From CAVWGP01 sp963754645 (GTDB lineage: Bacteria; Pseudomonadota; Alphaproteobacteria; Bin65): DNA of 64,000 nt. The position numbers and the translations under genes were made by a program. How positions within the stretch are numbered: position 1 is the stretch's first letter; the number at the start of each line of letters is the position of its first letter. Positions 34,704 through 44,643 of this stretch are shown here, piece by piece. The notes under the pieces were generated by a model. It made no database searches and was not told the origin of the DNA. It saw only the letters and a program-made list of their open reading frames with translations. The stretch covers positions 992,001-1,056,000 of the forward strand of contig CAVWGP010000011.1 in the NCBI GenBank assembly GCA_963754645.1, in the 5' to 3' direction.

Positions 34704-35987
34704 ATGCAGTTCATCAATCGCAGGTCGGCGCTGATCGGGGTTTCGGCCCTGGTCCTCGCCACCGCCGCTTCCGGGGCGTCGGCGCAAGATACGATCAAGA
34801 TCGGCGTGCTTCATTCGCTTTCGGGCACCATGGCGATCAGCGAAACGACGCTGAAAGACACGGTGCTGATGATGGTCGACGACATCAACAAGCAGGGCGG
34901 CCTGCTCGGCAAGAAGGTCGAGGCCGTCGTCGTCGATCCGGCGTCGAATTGGCCGCTGTTCGCCGAAAAGGCGCGCGAATTGATCGAGAAGCACAAGGTC
35001 GCCGCCGTGTTCGGCTGCTGGACCTCGGTGTCGCGCAAATCGGTACTGCCGGTCTTCGAACAGCTCAACGGCATGCTGTTTTATCCGGTGCAGTACGAAG
35101 GCGAGGAAAGCTCGCGCAACGTGTTCTACACCGGCGCAGCGCCCAACCAGCAGGCGATTCCCGCCGTCGAATACATGATGAGCAAGGATGGCGGCGAGGT
35201 GAAGCGCTGGGTCCTGGCCGGCACCGACTACGTCTATCCGCGCACGACCAACAAGATCCTCGAGGCGTTTCTCAAGTCCAAGGGCGTCGCCGCGTCGGAC
35301 ATCATGATCAGCTACACGCCCTTCGGTCATGCCGATTGGCAGACGATCGTCGCCGACATCAAGAAATTCGCCGCGGCCGGCAAAAAAACCGCGGTGATCT
35401 CGACCATCAACGGCGACGCCAATGTGCCGTTCTACAAGGAGCTGGCGAACCAGGGCATCAAGGCGTCCGACATTCCCGTCATCGCCTTCTCGGTCGGCGA
35501 AGAAGAACTCGCCGGCATCGACCGCAAGAACCTGGTCGGCCATCTCGCCGCCTGGAACTATTTCATGTCGGTCAAATCCTCGGCCAATGCCACCTTCATC
35601 CGGCAATGGCACGGCTTCATCAAGGACACGAAGCGCGTGACCAACGACCCGATGGAAGCCACCTATATCGGCTTCCAAATGTGGGCCAACGCGGTGCGCC
35701 AGGCCGGGACGACGGATGTCAATGCCGTGCGCCAGGCGATGTACGGGCAAAAGGTCAGGGCGCCATCGGGCCAAATGGCGGTGATGAACACGAATCATCA
35801 CCTCTCGAAACCGGTCATGATCGGCGAAATCCAAGCCAACGGCCAATTCGAAGTCGTCTGGCAGACCAAGGACGCGGTCAAGGCCGATGCGTGGTCCAAG
35901 CACATCCCCGAAAGCGCCAAGCTGACGGCGGATTGGTCTTACCCGTGGGTTTGCGGCAACTGCGAAAAGCCGAAATTCGCGGAGTAA
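34704..35987 (+). CDS. urtA: Urea ABC transporter substrate-binding protein
   Basis: A 427-residue periplasmic protein of the branched-chain-amino-acid/amide type. The signal peptide MQFINRRSALIGVSALVLAT ends near SGASAQ; the mature protein starts DTIKIGVLHSLSGTMAISE, the standard UrtA/AmiC N terminus. CWTSVSRKSVLPVFE, YPVQYEGEESS and NTNHHLSKPV are UrtA-specific segments, and the C terminus PWVCGNCEKPKF is typical. ATG 34704 follows AGGAGG (34691-34696). It is the first gene after the sigma-54 promoter and is followed by a strong hairpin before urtB, which would favour more binding protein than permease. Confidence 0.97.
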   Translation: MQFINRRSALIGVSALVLATAASGASAQDTIKIGVLHSLSGTMAISETTLKDTVLMMVDDINKQGGLLGKKVEAVVVDPASNWPLFAEKARELIEKHKVAAVFGCWTSVSRKSVLPVFEQLNGMLFYPVQYEGEESSRNVFYTGAAPNQQAIPAVEYMMSKDGGEVKRWVLAGTDYVYPRTTNKILEAFLKSKGVAASDIMISYTPFGHADWQTIVADIKKFAAAGKKTAVISTINGDANVPFYKELANQGIKASDIPVIAFSVGEEELAGIDRKNLVGHLAAWNYFMSVKSSANATFIRQWHGFIKDTKRVTNDPMEATYIGFQMWANAVRQAGTTDVNAVRQAMYGQKVRAPSGQMAVMNTNHHLSKPVMIGEIQANGQFEVVWQTKDAVKADAWSKHIPESAKLTADWSYPWVCGNCEKPKFAE

Positions 35988-35995
35988 CACCCGGC

Positions 35996-36027
35996 GTCCG
36001 GGCCGCCCGTTCGCGGGCAGCCCGGAC
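35996..36027 (+). terminator. UUCG-capped hairpin between urtA and urtB
   Basis: Arms 35996-36009 and 36014-36027 (GTCCGGGC... / ...GCCCGGAC) pair over 14 positions with one mismatch and close a TTCG tetraloop. No T-run follows. It is best read as an mRNA-stabilising or partial-termination element that sets the urtA to urtB ratio; the role is inferred. Confidence 0.6.
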
Positions 36028-36039
36028 CGGGACGAACGA

Positions 36040-37657
36040 ATGACCGTCATGGGCCGCGTTCTCGGATCGCTGCTGCTGCTGCTGTTCCTGCCATGGAGCG
36101 CGGCCCATGCCGCCGACGGTTTTGCGGCCGCGATGCAGAAGCTCGCGGCCGAAGGCTTTGCCGCCCGGCTCGCGGCGATCGAAGCCTTGGGCGCGCTCGG
36201 CAACGGCAAGGCGGTGCCGGCGTTGAAGGCGCTGCATGACGGCCGGCTTTTCACGCTCAACGGCAAGCTCGTCATCGCCGAGGGCGATAGCGATCCCGTC
36301 GCCATCCGCGATGCCATCGGCGGCGAAAAGCTGGGCGAAGCGAAGGCGGACCGGCTTGAGAAAATTCCGGTCAACAACCGGCTGCGCGGCGCCATCACCG
36401 CGGCGTTGAGCCGCCTCATGCTGTTCAGTCCGGACAAGGCCGATCGCCTCACCGCCGCGCGCGACGCCTTCAAGCTCGGCAGCGCCGACGCCGTGCCGCT
36501 GCTGGAAAAGGCGCTGGCGCAGGAAAAAGACGCCGAGGTCGCCGCCGCGCTGCGCTACAGCCTGCTCGGCCTGCGCGTCGCCGTCGGCAGCAAGGCCGAG
36601 CGCATCAAGGCGATCGCGGATCTGGCGGGCTCGAACGATCCGCAGGTGCGCGCCCTGCTCGAGCGATTGCGCGCCGGCACCGACGTCGATGCCGATGTGC
36701 GCAAGGCGGCCGATGCCGCCCTTGCCGATCTCGAATCGCGCCGGCGCTGGATCGAAATCGGCGAGAATATTTTCCAGGGCATCAGCCTCGGCAGCGTCTT
36801 GCTGCTCGCCGCCATCGGCCTCGCCATCAGCTTCGGCGTGCTCGGCGTCATCAACATGGCGCATGGCGAAATGATCATGATTGGCGCCTATTCCGCCTAT
36901 GTCGTCCAGGAAATTTTTCGCGCCGTGCTGCCGCCGGGATTTTTCGGCGCCTATATTCTGGTTTCGCTGCCCGTCGCCTTTTGCGTTGCCGGCCTGGTCG
37001 GCATCGCGCTCGAGCGCAGCGTCATCCGCTTTCTCTACGGCCGCGCGCTTGAAACCTTGCTCGCGACCTGGGGCATCAGCTTGATCCTGCAGCAGGCGGT
37101 GCGCTCGGTGTTCGGCGCGCCGAACAAGGAGGTCGCCAATCCCGATTGGATGACCGGCGGTTTCGAGGCGATCGGCGGCTTCATCGTCACCTACAACCGG
37201 CTCTACATCATCGTCTTCGCCTTCGCCGTGCTCGGCGCTCGTCGTCTGGCTGATGCGGCGGACGCCGTTCGGCCTGCATATGCGCGCGGTGACGCAAAAC
37301 CGCGACATGGCGGCGGCCATGGGCATTCGCACCGCGCGCATCGACGCGCTGTCCTTCGGCCTCGGCTCGGCGCTGGCCGGCATCGCCGGCGTGGCGCTGA
37401 GCCAGGTCGGCAACGTCTCGCCCAATCTCGGCACGATCTACATCGTCGACAGTTTCATGGTCGTCGTGTTCGGCGGCGTCGGCAATCTTGCCGGCACCCT
37501 GGTCGGAGCGCTGTCGCTCGGCATCGTCAACAAGCTGCTGGAACCGCTGGCCGGCGCCGTGCTCGGCAAGGTCGTCGTGCTGCTCGCCATCATTCTCTTC
37601 ATACAAAAACGGCCGCGCGGCCTGTTCGCGCTCAAGGGCCGCTGGCTGGAGGCCTGA
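36040..37657 (+). CDS. urtB: Urea ABC transporter permease UrtB, one frameshift
   Basis: About 538 residues. A signal-like N terminus (VLGSLLLLLFLPWSAAHAAD) and about 200 helical-repeat residues of unknown role, usual for the long UrtB form, precede the LivH-type permease (GENIFQGISLGSVLLLAAIGL, INMAHGEMIMIGAYS). Near 37234-37237 an extra G shifts the frame: FAVLGARR in one frame versus LALVVWLMRRTPFGLHMRAV in the other, which continues to GIRTARIDALSFGLGSALAG and the normal C terminus. The protein is otherwise complete. It starts 52 bases after urtA, beyond the hairpin. Confidence 0.93.
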
Positions 37658-37658
37658 G

Positions 37659-38761
37659 GTGGCCGGCATTCCGCCCGCCATCGCGTGCTGCTGCTCGGCG
37701 CCTTCGCGCTGCTGTTGCTGGTGCCGCTGCTCAACCTGGTGCCGCGGCCCGGCTCGTACTTCCACCTGCCGGACTATGTCGTGCCGCTGCTCGGCAAATA
37801 TGTGTGCTACGCCATGCTCGCAATCAGCCTCGATCTGGTTTGGGGCTATGCCGGCATATTGAGCCTCGGCCACGGCGCCTTCTTCGCGCTCGGCGGCTAT
37901 TGCATGGGTATGCACCTGATGCGCCAGATCGGCGCGCGCGGCGTCTACGGCAACGCCGAGCTGCCCGATTTCATGGTCTTCCTCAATTGGAAGGAGCTGC
38001 CCTGGTATTGGTTCGGCTTCGACAATTTCGCCTTCGCGCTCGCCATGATCGTGCTCGTGCCGGGCGTGCTGGCGCTCGCCTTCGGCTGGTTCGCCTTCCG
38101 CTCGCGCGTCACCGGCGTCTATCTCTCGATCATCACGCAGGCGCTGACCTTCGCCCTGATGCTGGCGTTTTTCCGCAACGACATGGGCTTCGGCGGCAAT
38201 AACGGCCTGACCGATTTCAAGGACCTGCTCGGCCACGATCTCAAATCGCCGCGCACCAAGCTCGGCCTCTACATCGCGTCGGTCGGCGGGCTGGCGCTGG
38301 CCTATTTCGTCTGCCGTGCGATCGTGTCGTCCAAGCTCGGCCGCGCCATGCTGGCGCTGCGCGATGCCGAAAGCCGCATCCGCTTCCTCGGCTACTCGCC
38401 GACGCACATCAAGCTCTTCGCCTTCACCGTGTCGGCGGCGCTCGCCGGCCTGGCCGGCGCGCTCTACGTGCCGCAAGTCGGCATCATCAATCCCAGCGAG
38501 TTCTCGCCGGCCAATTCGATCGAGGTCGCCATCTGGGTCGCGGTCGGCGGACGCGGCACGCTGATCGGCCCGATCCTCGGCGCCGGCGCGGTCAACGGCG
38601 CCAAGACATGGCTCACCGGGGCGGCGCCGGAAGTGTGGCTTTTCTTCCTTGGCGCGTTGTTCATTCTCGTCACCTTGGCGCTGCCCAAGGGCCTCGTCGG
38701 CCTGCGGCGGCAGATCGCGGCGTGGCGGCCATGGACAAATCCGGCGCGGCAGGCAACATGA
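37659..38761 (+). CDS. urtC: Urea ABC transporter permease UrtC, frame break near N terminus
   Basis: About 366 residues of LivM-type permease. The good frame runs from about 37682 (RVLLLGAFALLLLVPLLNLVP) through DLVWGYAGILSLGHGAFFALGGY to GLVGLRRQIAAWRPW. A GTG at 37685 would open this frame but cut into the first helix. A better start is GTG 37659, two bases after urtB and in another frame (MAGIPPA), implying a small indel at about 37670-37681. The conserved permease segment is YSPTHIKLFAFTVSAALAGLAGALY. The stop overlaps the urtD start (ATGA). Confidence 0.9.
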
Positions 38762-39577
38762 ACGCCGTGAATCGCGCCATGGCCAATATTCGCACGCCCG
38801 CGCGCCGCGGCGCCGCCGCCGCTCGCCGGCCCGACGGCGCAGCAGGGCATCCTCTATCTCGACAACGTCACGGTCAGCTTCGACGGCTTCAAGGCGCTTA
38901 ACGGGCTCTCGCTCATCCTCGACCGCGGTGAGTTGCGCTCGATCATCGGCCCCAACGGCGCCGGCAAGACGACGATGATGGACGTCGTCACCGGCAAGAC
39001 AAAACCGGACAAAGGCACCGTCCTGTTCGACAGCCGCATCGATCTGACCAAGCTCGACGAAACCGCGATCGCCAATCTCGGCATCGGCCGCAAGTTCCAG
39101 CGCCCGACCGTGTTCGAAAATCTCAGCGTATTTGAAAATCTCGAACTGGCCCTGAAAACCTCGCGCCGCGTCTTCGATCTGCTGCGCGCCGTGCTGGCCG
39201 GCGAGCAGCGCGACAGCATCGCCGAAACCCTGGCAACCATCGGCCTCGCCGAGCGCCGCGCCGACCTGGCCGCCAATCTCAGCCACGGGCAGAAGCAGTG
39301 GCTCGAAATCGGCATGCTGCTGGTGCAGGACCAGCAGGTTCTGCTGCTCGACGAGCCCGTCGCCGGCATGACCGACGAGGAAACTGCGAAAACCGCCGAA
39401 CTCATCCTCGGCCTGCGCGGCAAGCGCACGCTCCTCGTCGTCGAGCACGACATGGAATTCGTCAAGAGCCTCGGCGCCCGCGTCACCGTTTTGCACGAGG
39501 GCAGCGTGCTCTCCGAAGGCTCGATCGACCGCGTGCAGAACGACCCGCGCGTCATCGAAGTCTATCTCGGGCGCTGA
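38758..39577 (+). CDS. urtD: Urea ABC transporter ATP-binding protein UrtD, one frameshift
   Basis: About 272 residues of a LivG-type ATPase. ATG 38758 overlaps the urtC stop and opens MNAVNRAMANIRTPA; near 38805-38815 the frame changes to PPPLAGPTAQQGILYLDNVTV and stays. Walker A is GPNGAGKTT (about 38948-38974), the signature LSHGQKQWLEIGMLL, Walker B VLLLDEPVAGM and the H-loop VVEHDMEFV; the 'LSHGQKQ' variant is normal in UrtD. Only the non-conserved N-terminal tail is affected by the break, consistent with a sequencing artefact. Confidence 0.92.
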
Positions 39578-39580
39578 GCC

Positions 39581-40276
39581 GTGCTCGCTGTCGAAAACGT
39601 CGATCTCTACTACGGCGCCAGCCACGCGCTGCGCCGCGTCGGCCTCGCGGCCAAGAAGGGCGAGGTCACTTGCGTGCTCGGCCGCAACGGCGTCGGCAAA
39701 ACCAGCCTGCTGCGCGCCATCTTCGGCCTGCAGCCGATCAAGCGCGGGCGCATCGCCTGGGAAGAGCGTGACTTGACCGCGCTCCGGCCCTACGACCGCG
39801 CCCGCCACGGCCTGGCGCTGGTGCCGCAGGGCCGCGAGATATTTCCACGCCTCACCGTCAGGGAAAACCTCGAAACCGGCTTTGCCCCCCTGCCGCGCGC
39901 GCAGCGCTCGATCCCCGGCGATATCTACGAGCTGTTTCCCGTGCTGAAAGACATGCTGCATCGCCGCGGCGGCGATCTGTCCGGCGGCCAGCAGCAGCAG
40001 CTCGCCATTGCGCGCGCCCTGGTGACGCGGCCGCGCCTTCTCGTGCTCGACGAGCCGACCGAGGGCATCCAGCCTTCGGTCATCAAGGACATCGAGCGCG
40101 TGATCCGCAAGCTGGCGGCGCGCGGCGACATGGCGATTTTGCTGGTCGAGCAATATTTCGATTTCGCCCGCGCCTTGGCCGATGCGTATCTGGTGATGGA
40201 GCGCGGCGAGGTCGTGCTTTCCGGGCGGCGCGAGGATATGGTGGAGGCCGATGTCCGCCGCCACATGACTGTGTGA
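39581..40276 (+). CDS. urtE: Urea ABC transporter ATP-binding protein UrtE
   Basis: An intact 231-residue LivF-type ATPase. It shows Walker A GRNGVGKTSLL (about 34-44), Q-loop LVPQGREIFP, signature LSGGQQQQLAIARAL, Walker B LLVLDEPTEGIQPSVI and H-loop LVEQYFDFA. The start is GTG 39581, three bases after the urtD stop. It forms the nucleotide-binding dimer with UrtD. The stop (40274-40276) is immediately followed by ureD, linking transport and urease in one operon. Confidence 0.96.
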   Translation: MLAVENVDLYYGASHALRRVGLAAKKGEVTCVLGRNGVGKTSLLRAIFGLQPIKRGRIAWEERDLTALRPYDRARHGLALVPQGREIFPRLTVRENLETGFAPLPRAQRSIPGDIYELFPVLKDMLHRRGGDLSGGQQQQLAIARALVTRPRLLVLDEPTEGIQPSVIKDIERVIRKLAARGDMAILLVEQYFDFARALADAYLVMERGEVVLSGRREDMVEADVRRHMTV

Positions 40277-40279
40277 TGC

Positions 40280-41126
40280 ATGCATGGACTAGCGCCGAGC
40301 GCGCCGCGCCTGCAGCGCAGCGACGGCGCCGCCGAGCTTGGCTTGGCGGCGCGCGCCGGCGTGACGCGGCTCGCCCATCTCTATCAGCGCGCGCCGAGCA
40401 GGCTTCTGTTCCCCGAGCCCGAGCCGGACGATGCCTTCGGCGCCGTGCTGCTCACCACCAGCGGCGGGTTGACCGGCGGCGACCGGATCGCGCTCAGCAT
40501 CGCCATGGGCGAGGGCACCCGCGCGGTCGTCACCACCCAGGCCGCCGAGAAGCTCTATCGCTCGCTCGGCGACGAAACGGCGATCGCGGTCGACATAGCG
40601 GCGGCGCCGTCGAGCTGGCTCGAATGGGTGCCGCAGGAAACCATCCTGTTCGATCGCGCCCGGCTGCGGCGCAATACGGTCGATCGATATCGCGACCGGC
40701 GCGCGGCTGCTCGCCGGCGAGATCGTCGTGTTCGGCCGGGTGGCGATGGGCGAGCGTTTCGCCGACGGATTTCTGCACAATTCGTGGACGGTGCGGCGCG
40801 GCGGCAAGCTCGCCTGGGCCGAACGCCTGCGCCTCGACGGCGATTGCGCCCGCGCGCTGGCGCATCCCGCCGGTTTCGCCGGCGCCGGCGCGCACGCCAT
40901 GTTCCTCTATTGCGCCGACGACGCGCCGCGCTGGCTCGACACGGCGCGCGGATTCCTCAAAGATGGCGCCGCGCGCTCGGGCGCAACCGCCGTCAACGGC
41001 GTGCTCGTCGCGCGCTTCATCGGCGACGCGGATGGCGTGCGGCGCGACGCGATGCGCTATTGGAGCGGATTGCGCCACGCCATCGGCGGCTTGCCGGCGC
41101 GCGTGCCGCGCGTCTGGCGCTGCTGA
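40280..41126 (+). CDS. ureD: Urease accessory protein UreD, one frameshift
   Basis: About 281 residues of the urease accessory scaffold that binds apo-urease with UreF and UreG for nickel insertion. The first frame gives TSGGLTGGDRIAL, VTTQAAEKLYRS and LEWVPQETILFDRARLRRNT, all UreD hallmarks. Near 40679-40682 (GGTCGATC) one extra base shifts the frame, and IDIATGARLLAGEIVVFGRVAMGE follows. The remainder is complete to the stop at 41124. ATG 40280 is used; an ATG four bases earlier is in a different frame. It lies upstream of ureA, the alphaproteobacterial order. Confidence 0.92.
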
Positions 41127-41136
41127 AAGGACACGC

Positions 41137-41439
41137 ATGAACCTCACGCCGCGCGAAAAAGACAAGCTGCTGATCGCCATGGCCGCCATGGTCGCGCGCC
41201 GGCGCCGCGAGCGCGGCGTCAAGCTCAACCATCCCGAGGCGATCGCGCTGATCGCCGATTTCGTCGTCGAAGGCGCGCGCGACGGCAAAACCGTCGCCGA
41301 GCTGATGCGCGACGGCGCCACGGTGTTGACGCGCGCCAACGTCATGGACGGCATCGCCGAGATGATTCACGACATCCAGGTCGAAGCGACCTTCCCCGAC
41401 GGCACCAAGCTCGTGACCGTCCACAATCCAATCCGGTGA
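41137..41439 (+). CDS. ureA: Urease subunit gamma
   Basis: A 100-residue urease gamma subunit, full length. It opens MNLTPREKDKLLIAMAAMVA and ends EATFPDGTKLVTVHNPIR, both nearly invariant in the family, with LNHPEAIALIADFVVEGARDG between them. It assembles with UreB and UreC in the (UreABC)3 cytoplasmic enzyme. AAAGG (41126-41130) is upstream of ATG 41137. Confidence 0.98.
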   Translation: MNLTPREKDKLLIAMAAMVARRRRERGVKLNHPEAIALIADFVVEGARDGKTVAELMRDGATVLTRANVMDGIAEMIHDIQVEATFPDGTKLVTVHNPIR

Positions 41440-41447
41440 GGCGGCGC

Positions 41448-41753
41448 ATGAAGCCCGGCGAAACCATCGTCCGATCCGGCGATATCGTGCTCAACCAAGG
41501 CCGGCAAACGGTCACGCTCGATGTCGCCAACACCGGCGACCGGCCGATCCAGGTCGGCAGCCATTATCATTTCTTCGAGACCAACGCGGCCCTCAGCTTC
41601 GATCGCGCCAAAACGCGCGGCTTCCGGCTCGACATTCCGGCTGGAACGGCCGTGCGCTTCGAGCCCGGGCAAACGCGGCCGGTGACGCTCGTCGCCTATG
41701 CCGGGCGGCGGCACGTCTACGGCTTTCTCGGCCAGATCGACGGAGCGCTGTGA
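41448..41753 (+). CDS. ureB: Urease subunit beta
   Basis: A 101-residue urease beta subunit. MKPGETIVRSGDIVLNQGR and the conserved QVGSHYHFFETNAALSFDR and GFRLDIPAGTAVRFEPGQ segments are intact. ATG 41448 is chosen over the GTG at 41436, which overlaps the ureA stop, because the family begins at this Met and GAGG lies just ahead. The stop overlaps the ureC start by one base (TGATG). Confidence 0.97.
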   Translation: MKPGETIVRSGDIVLNQGRQTVTLDVANTGDRPIQVGSHYHFFETNAALSFDRAKTRGFRLDIPAGTAVRFEPGQTRPVTLVAYAGRRHVYGFLGQIDGAL

Positions 41754-43465
41754 TGCCCACGCGCATTTCCCGCGCCGCCTATGCCGGCATGTACGGGCCG
41801 ACGGTCGGCGACAAGGTGCGGCTTGCCGACACCGATCTGTTCATCGAAGTCGAGGCCGACCGCACGACTTACGGCGAGGAAGTGAAGTTCGGCGGCGGCA
41901 AGGTCATCCGCGACGGCATGGGCCAAAGCCAGACGGCGAATCGCGCCGGCGCCGCCGATACCGTCATCACCAATGCGCTCATCCTCGATCACTGGGGCAT
42001 CGTCAAAGCCGATATCGGCTTGAAGGACGGGCGCATCGCGGCGATCGGCAAGGCGGGCAATCCCGATATCCAGCCCAATGTCGATATCGTCATCGGCCCC
42101 GGCACCGACATCATCGCCGGCGAAAACCGCATCGTCACCGCCGGCGGCGTCGATACGCACATCCATTTCATCAGCCCGCAGCAGATCGAGGAGGCGCTGA
42201 TGTCGGGCGTCACCACGATGATGGGCGGCGGCACCGGCCCGGCGGCGGGAACCAGCGCCACCACGGCGACGCCCGGCCCATGGCACATGATGCGCATGCT
42301 GCAGGCGGCCGAGGCCTTCCCGATGAATCTCGGCTTCTATGGCAAGGGCAATGCCTCGAAGCCCGATGGCCTGATCGAGCAGATCGAGGCCGGCGCCTGC
42401 GCCCTCAAGCTGCACGAGGATTGGGGCACGACGCCGGCCGCGATCGACAATTGCCTCGCCGTCGCCGACCGCCACGACATTCAAGTCGCGATCCACACCG
42501 ACACGCTCAACGAATCGGGTTTCGTCGAAACATCCATCGCCGCCTTCAAGGGCCGCACCATTCACGCCTTCCACACCGAAGGCGCCGGCGGCGGCCACGC
42601 GCCCGACATCATGAAAGTCTGCGGCGAGTTGCACGTGCTGCCGGCCTCGACCAATCCCACCATGCCCTACACGGTCAACACGGTCGACGAGCATCTCGAC
42701 ATGCTCATGGTCTGCCATCACCTCGACGCGCGCATTCCGGAAGACGTGGCTTTCGCCGAAAGCCGCATCCGCAAGGAGACGATCGCGGCCGAGGACGTGC
42801 TGCACGATCTCGGCGCCTTCTCGATGATGTCATCGGACAGCCAGGCGATGGGCCGGGTCGGCGAGGTCGTCATTCGCACCTGGCAAACCGCCGACAAGAT
42901 GAAGAAGCAACGCGGCGCGCTGCCGGGGGACGGGCCGGGCAACGACAATTTCCGCGCCAAGCGCTACATCGCGAAATACACGATCAATCCGGCGATCGCC
43001 CAGGGCATCGCGCGCTGGGTCGGCTCGGTCGAGGCCGGCAAGCTCGCCGATCTCGTGCTGTGGTCGCCCGCCTTCTTCGGCGTCAAGCCCGAGATGGTGC
43101 TGAAATCCGGCGCCATCGCGGCGGCGCCGATGGGCGATCCCAATGCCTCGATCCCGACGCCGCAGCCGGTGCATTACCGCCCGATGTTCGCCAGCTTCGG
43201 CCGCAGCCGGATCGAAAGCAGCGTCCTGTTCGTCAGCAAGGCCGCCGCCGCCGGCGGTATCGCCAAGCGCTACGGCCTGTCGCGCCCGCTGCTCGCGGTC
43301 GAGAACACGCGCGGCGGCATCTCGAAGAAAAGCATGATCCACAACGACGCGACGCCGAAAATGGAGATCGATCCCGAAACCTACGAGGTGCGCGCCGACG
43401 GCAAGCTCCTGACCTGCGAGCCGGCGAAGGTGTTGCCGATGGCGCAGCGTTATTTTCTGTTCTGA
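41753..43465 (+). CDS. ureC: Urease subunit alpha (nickel active site)
   Basis: The 570-residue catalytic subunit that hydrolyses urea to ammonia and carbamate. Nickel ligands are all visible: GGVDTHIHFISPQQ with H136 and H138, ALKLHEDWG with K219 (carbamylated lysine) and H221, IHTDTLNESGF with H248, HAFHTEGAGGGHAPD with H274, and SSDSQAMGRVGE with D362. The mobile-flap motif MVCHHLDARIPEDVAFAESR with H322 is present. Length is standard. The start ATG 41753 overlaps the ureB stop; a GTG three bases earlier is possible. Confidence 0.98.
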   Translation: MPTRISRAAYAGMYGPTVGDKVRLADTDLFIEVEADRTTYGEEVKFGGGKVIRDGMGQSQTANRAGAADTVITNALILDHWGIVKADIGLKDGRIAAIGKAGNPDIQPNVDIVIGPGTDIIAGENRIVTAGGVDTHIHFISPQQIEEALMSGVTTMMGGGTGPAAGTSATTATPGPWHMMRMLQAAEAFPMNLGFYGKGNASKPDGLIEQIEAGACALKLHEDWGTTPAAIDNCLAVADRHDIQVAIHTDTLNESGFVETSIAAFKGRTIHAFHTEGAGGGHAPDIMKVCGELHVLPASTNPTMPYTVNTVDEHLDMLMVCHHLDARIPEDVAFAESRIRKETIAAEDVLHDLGAFSMMSSDSQAMGRVGEVVIRTWQTADKMKKQRGALPGDGPGNDNFRAKRYIAKYTINPAIAQGIARWVGSVEAGKLADLVLWSPAFFGVKPEMVLKSGAIAAAPMGDPNASIPTPQPVHYRPMFASFGRSRIESSVLFVSKAAAAGGIAKRYGLSRPLLAVENTRGGISKKSMIHNDATPKMEIDPETYEVRADGKLLTCEPAKVLPMAQRYFLF

Positions 43466-43474
43466 GGCGCGGTC

Positions 43475-43972
43475 ATGCTGCACGCGACGAAAATCAAGCC
43501 GGCGGGAAGCTGGAACGAGGCGGTTGCGCGCGACACGATCACGCTCGCCTTCGACGACCGCTTTCGCCGCCGCATCAAGCTCGTGGCGGATGGCGGCCTG
43601 GCGTTTCTGCTCGATCTGTCCGAGGCCGTCGTGTTGCGCGCCGGCGACGGGCTCGAGCTCGGCGACGGCGCAATCGTGCTGGTGCGCGCGGCGGATGAAA
43701 ATCTGATCGAGATCACGGCGCCGGCGCCGGGCGCGCTGGCGCGCCTCGCCTGGCATATCGGCAACCGCCATCTGCCGGCCGAAATCGGGCGCGACCGCAT
43801 TCTCATTCGCGACGACCACGTCATCGTCGATATGCTGAAAGGCCTCGGCGCCGTGACGCGCGCGGTGCGCGCCCCGTTCAATCCCGAGGGCGGCGCTTAT
43901 GGACAGCACAACCACGACCACCGGCATCCGCACGCGCACCCGCATAGCCACGACCATGACCATTCGCACTGA
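43475..43972 (+). CDS. ureE: Urease accessory protein UreE (nickel carrier)
   Basis: A 165-residue nickel metallochaperone. The UreE N-terminal domain (residues 1-70) is followed by the metal-binding domain with WHIGNRHLPAEI and the conserved HVIVDMLKGLGA. The C terminus is very histidine-rich, with 11 His in about the last 22 residues (HDHRHPHAHPHSHDHDHSH), a nickel store typical of several UreE proteins. ureF starts inside its 3' end (43956), so these His codons overlap the first codons of ureF. Confidence 0.96.
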   Translation: MLHATKIKPAGSWNEAVARDTITLAFDDRFRRRIKLVADGGLAFLLDLSEAVVLRAGDGLELGDGAIVLVRAADENLIEITAPAPGALARLAWHIGNRHLPAEIGRDRILIRDDHVIVDMLKGLGAVTRAVRAPFNPEGGAYGQHNHDHRHPHAHPHSHDHDHSH

Positions 43973-44643
43973 CGGCCTCTATCGCCTGATGGCGTGGCTG
44001 TCGCCGTCCTATCCGATCGGCGCTTACAGCTACAGCCACGGCATCGAATACGCGGTCGAGGCGGGCTTGTTGCGCGATCGCGCGAGCCTCGCCGACTGGG
44101 CCGGGCACATCGTGGCGCGCGGCGCGGGCTTTGCCGACGCGGTGCTCGCGGGCCACGCGATGGACGCCGCCGTCGCGGAGGATTGGCCGCGTCTCGACGA
44201 GATCGCCGATCTTGCCGCCGCGCTGCGCGGCACGGCGGAAACCGCGCTGGAGAGCGCGCAGCAAGGCGGCTCGTTCCTGTCGGCGACGCGCGCCGCCTGG
44301 CCCGATGCGCTGCTCGATCGCTTCGCCGAGCGGCGCGGCGTCTCGCCGACGCCGCTGCCGGTCGCCTTCGGCATCGCCGCGTCGCGGCATGCGCCCAAGC
44401 CCATCGCCATCGCGGCCTATCTCCATGCCTTCGGCGCCAATCTGATTTCCGCCGGCGTGCGCCTGATCCCGCTCGGGCAGACCGACGGCCAGCGCGCGCT
44501 GGCGGCGCTCTTGCCCATCGTCGAAGCGGCGGCGCTCAGCGGCCGCGGCAACGGCGCTCGACGATCTCGGCACCGCGGCGCCCGCCGTCGATTGGACCTC
44601 GATGCGGCACGAAACCCAATATACGAGGCTGTTCCGCTCATGA
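43956..44643 (+). CDS. ureF: Urease accessory protein UreF, one frameshift
   Basis: About 228 residues. It opens MTIRTDGLYRLMAWLSPSYP and has GAYSYSHGIEYAVEAGLL, ESAQQGGSFLSATRAAW and AYLHAFGANLISAGVRLIPLGQTDGQ, all typical of UreF, the GTPase regulator of urease maturation. In the region 44540-44561 an extra base shifts the frame; the other frame continues LDDLGTAAPAVDWTSMRHETQ and ends YTRLFRS, the expected C terminus. Without correction the open frame runs on into ureG as an artificial fusion. The stop overlaps the ureG start (ATGA). Confidence 0.92.

Noticed and set aside
37208..40285. Open frame of over 1000 codons on the minus strand across the urt genes
   Set aside because: It mirrors codon-position bias of urtB-urtE on the other strand; composition is unlike a protein and no motif is present.
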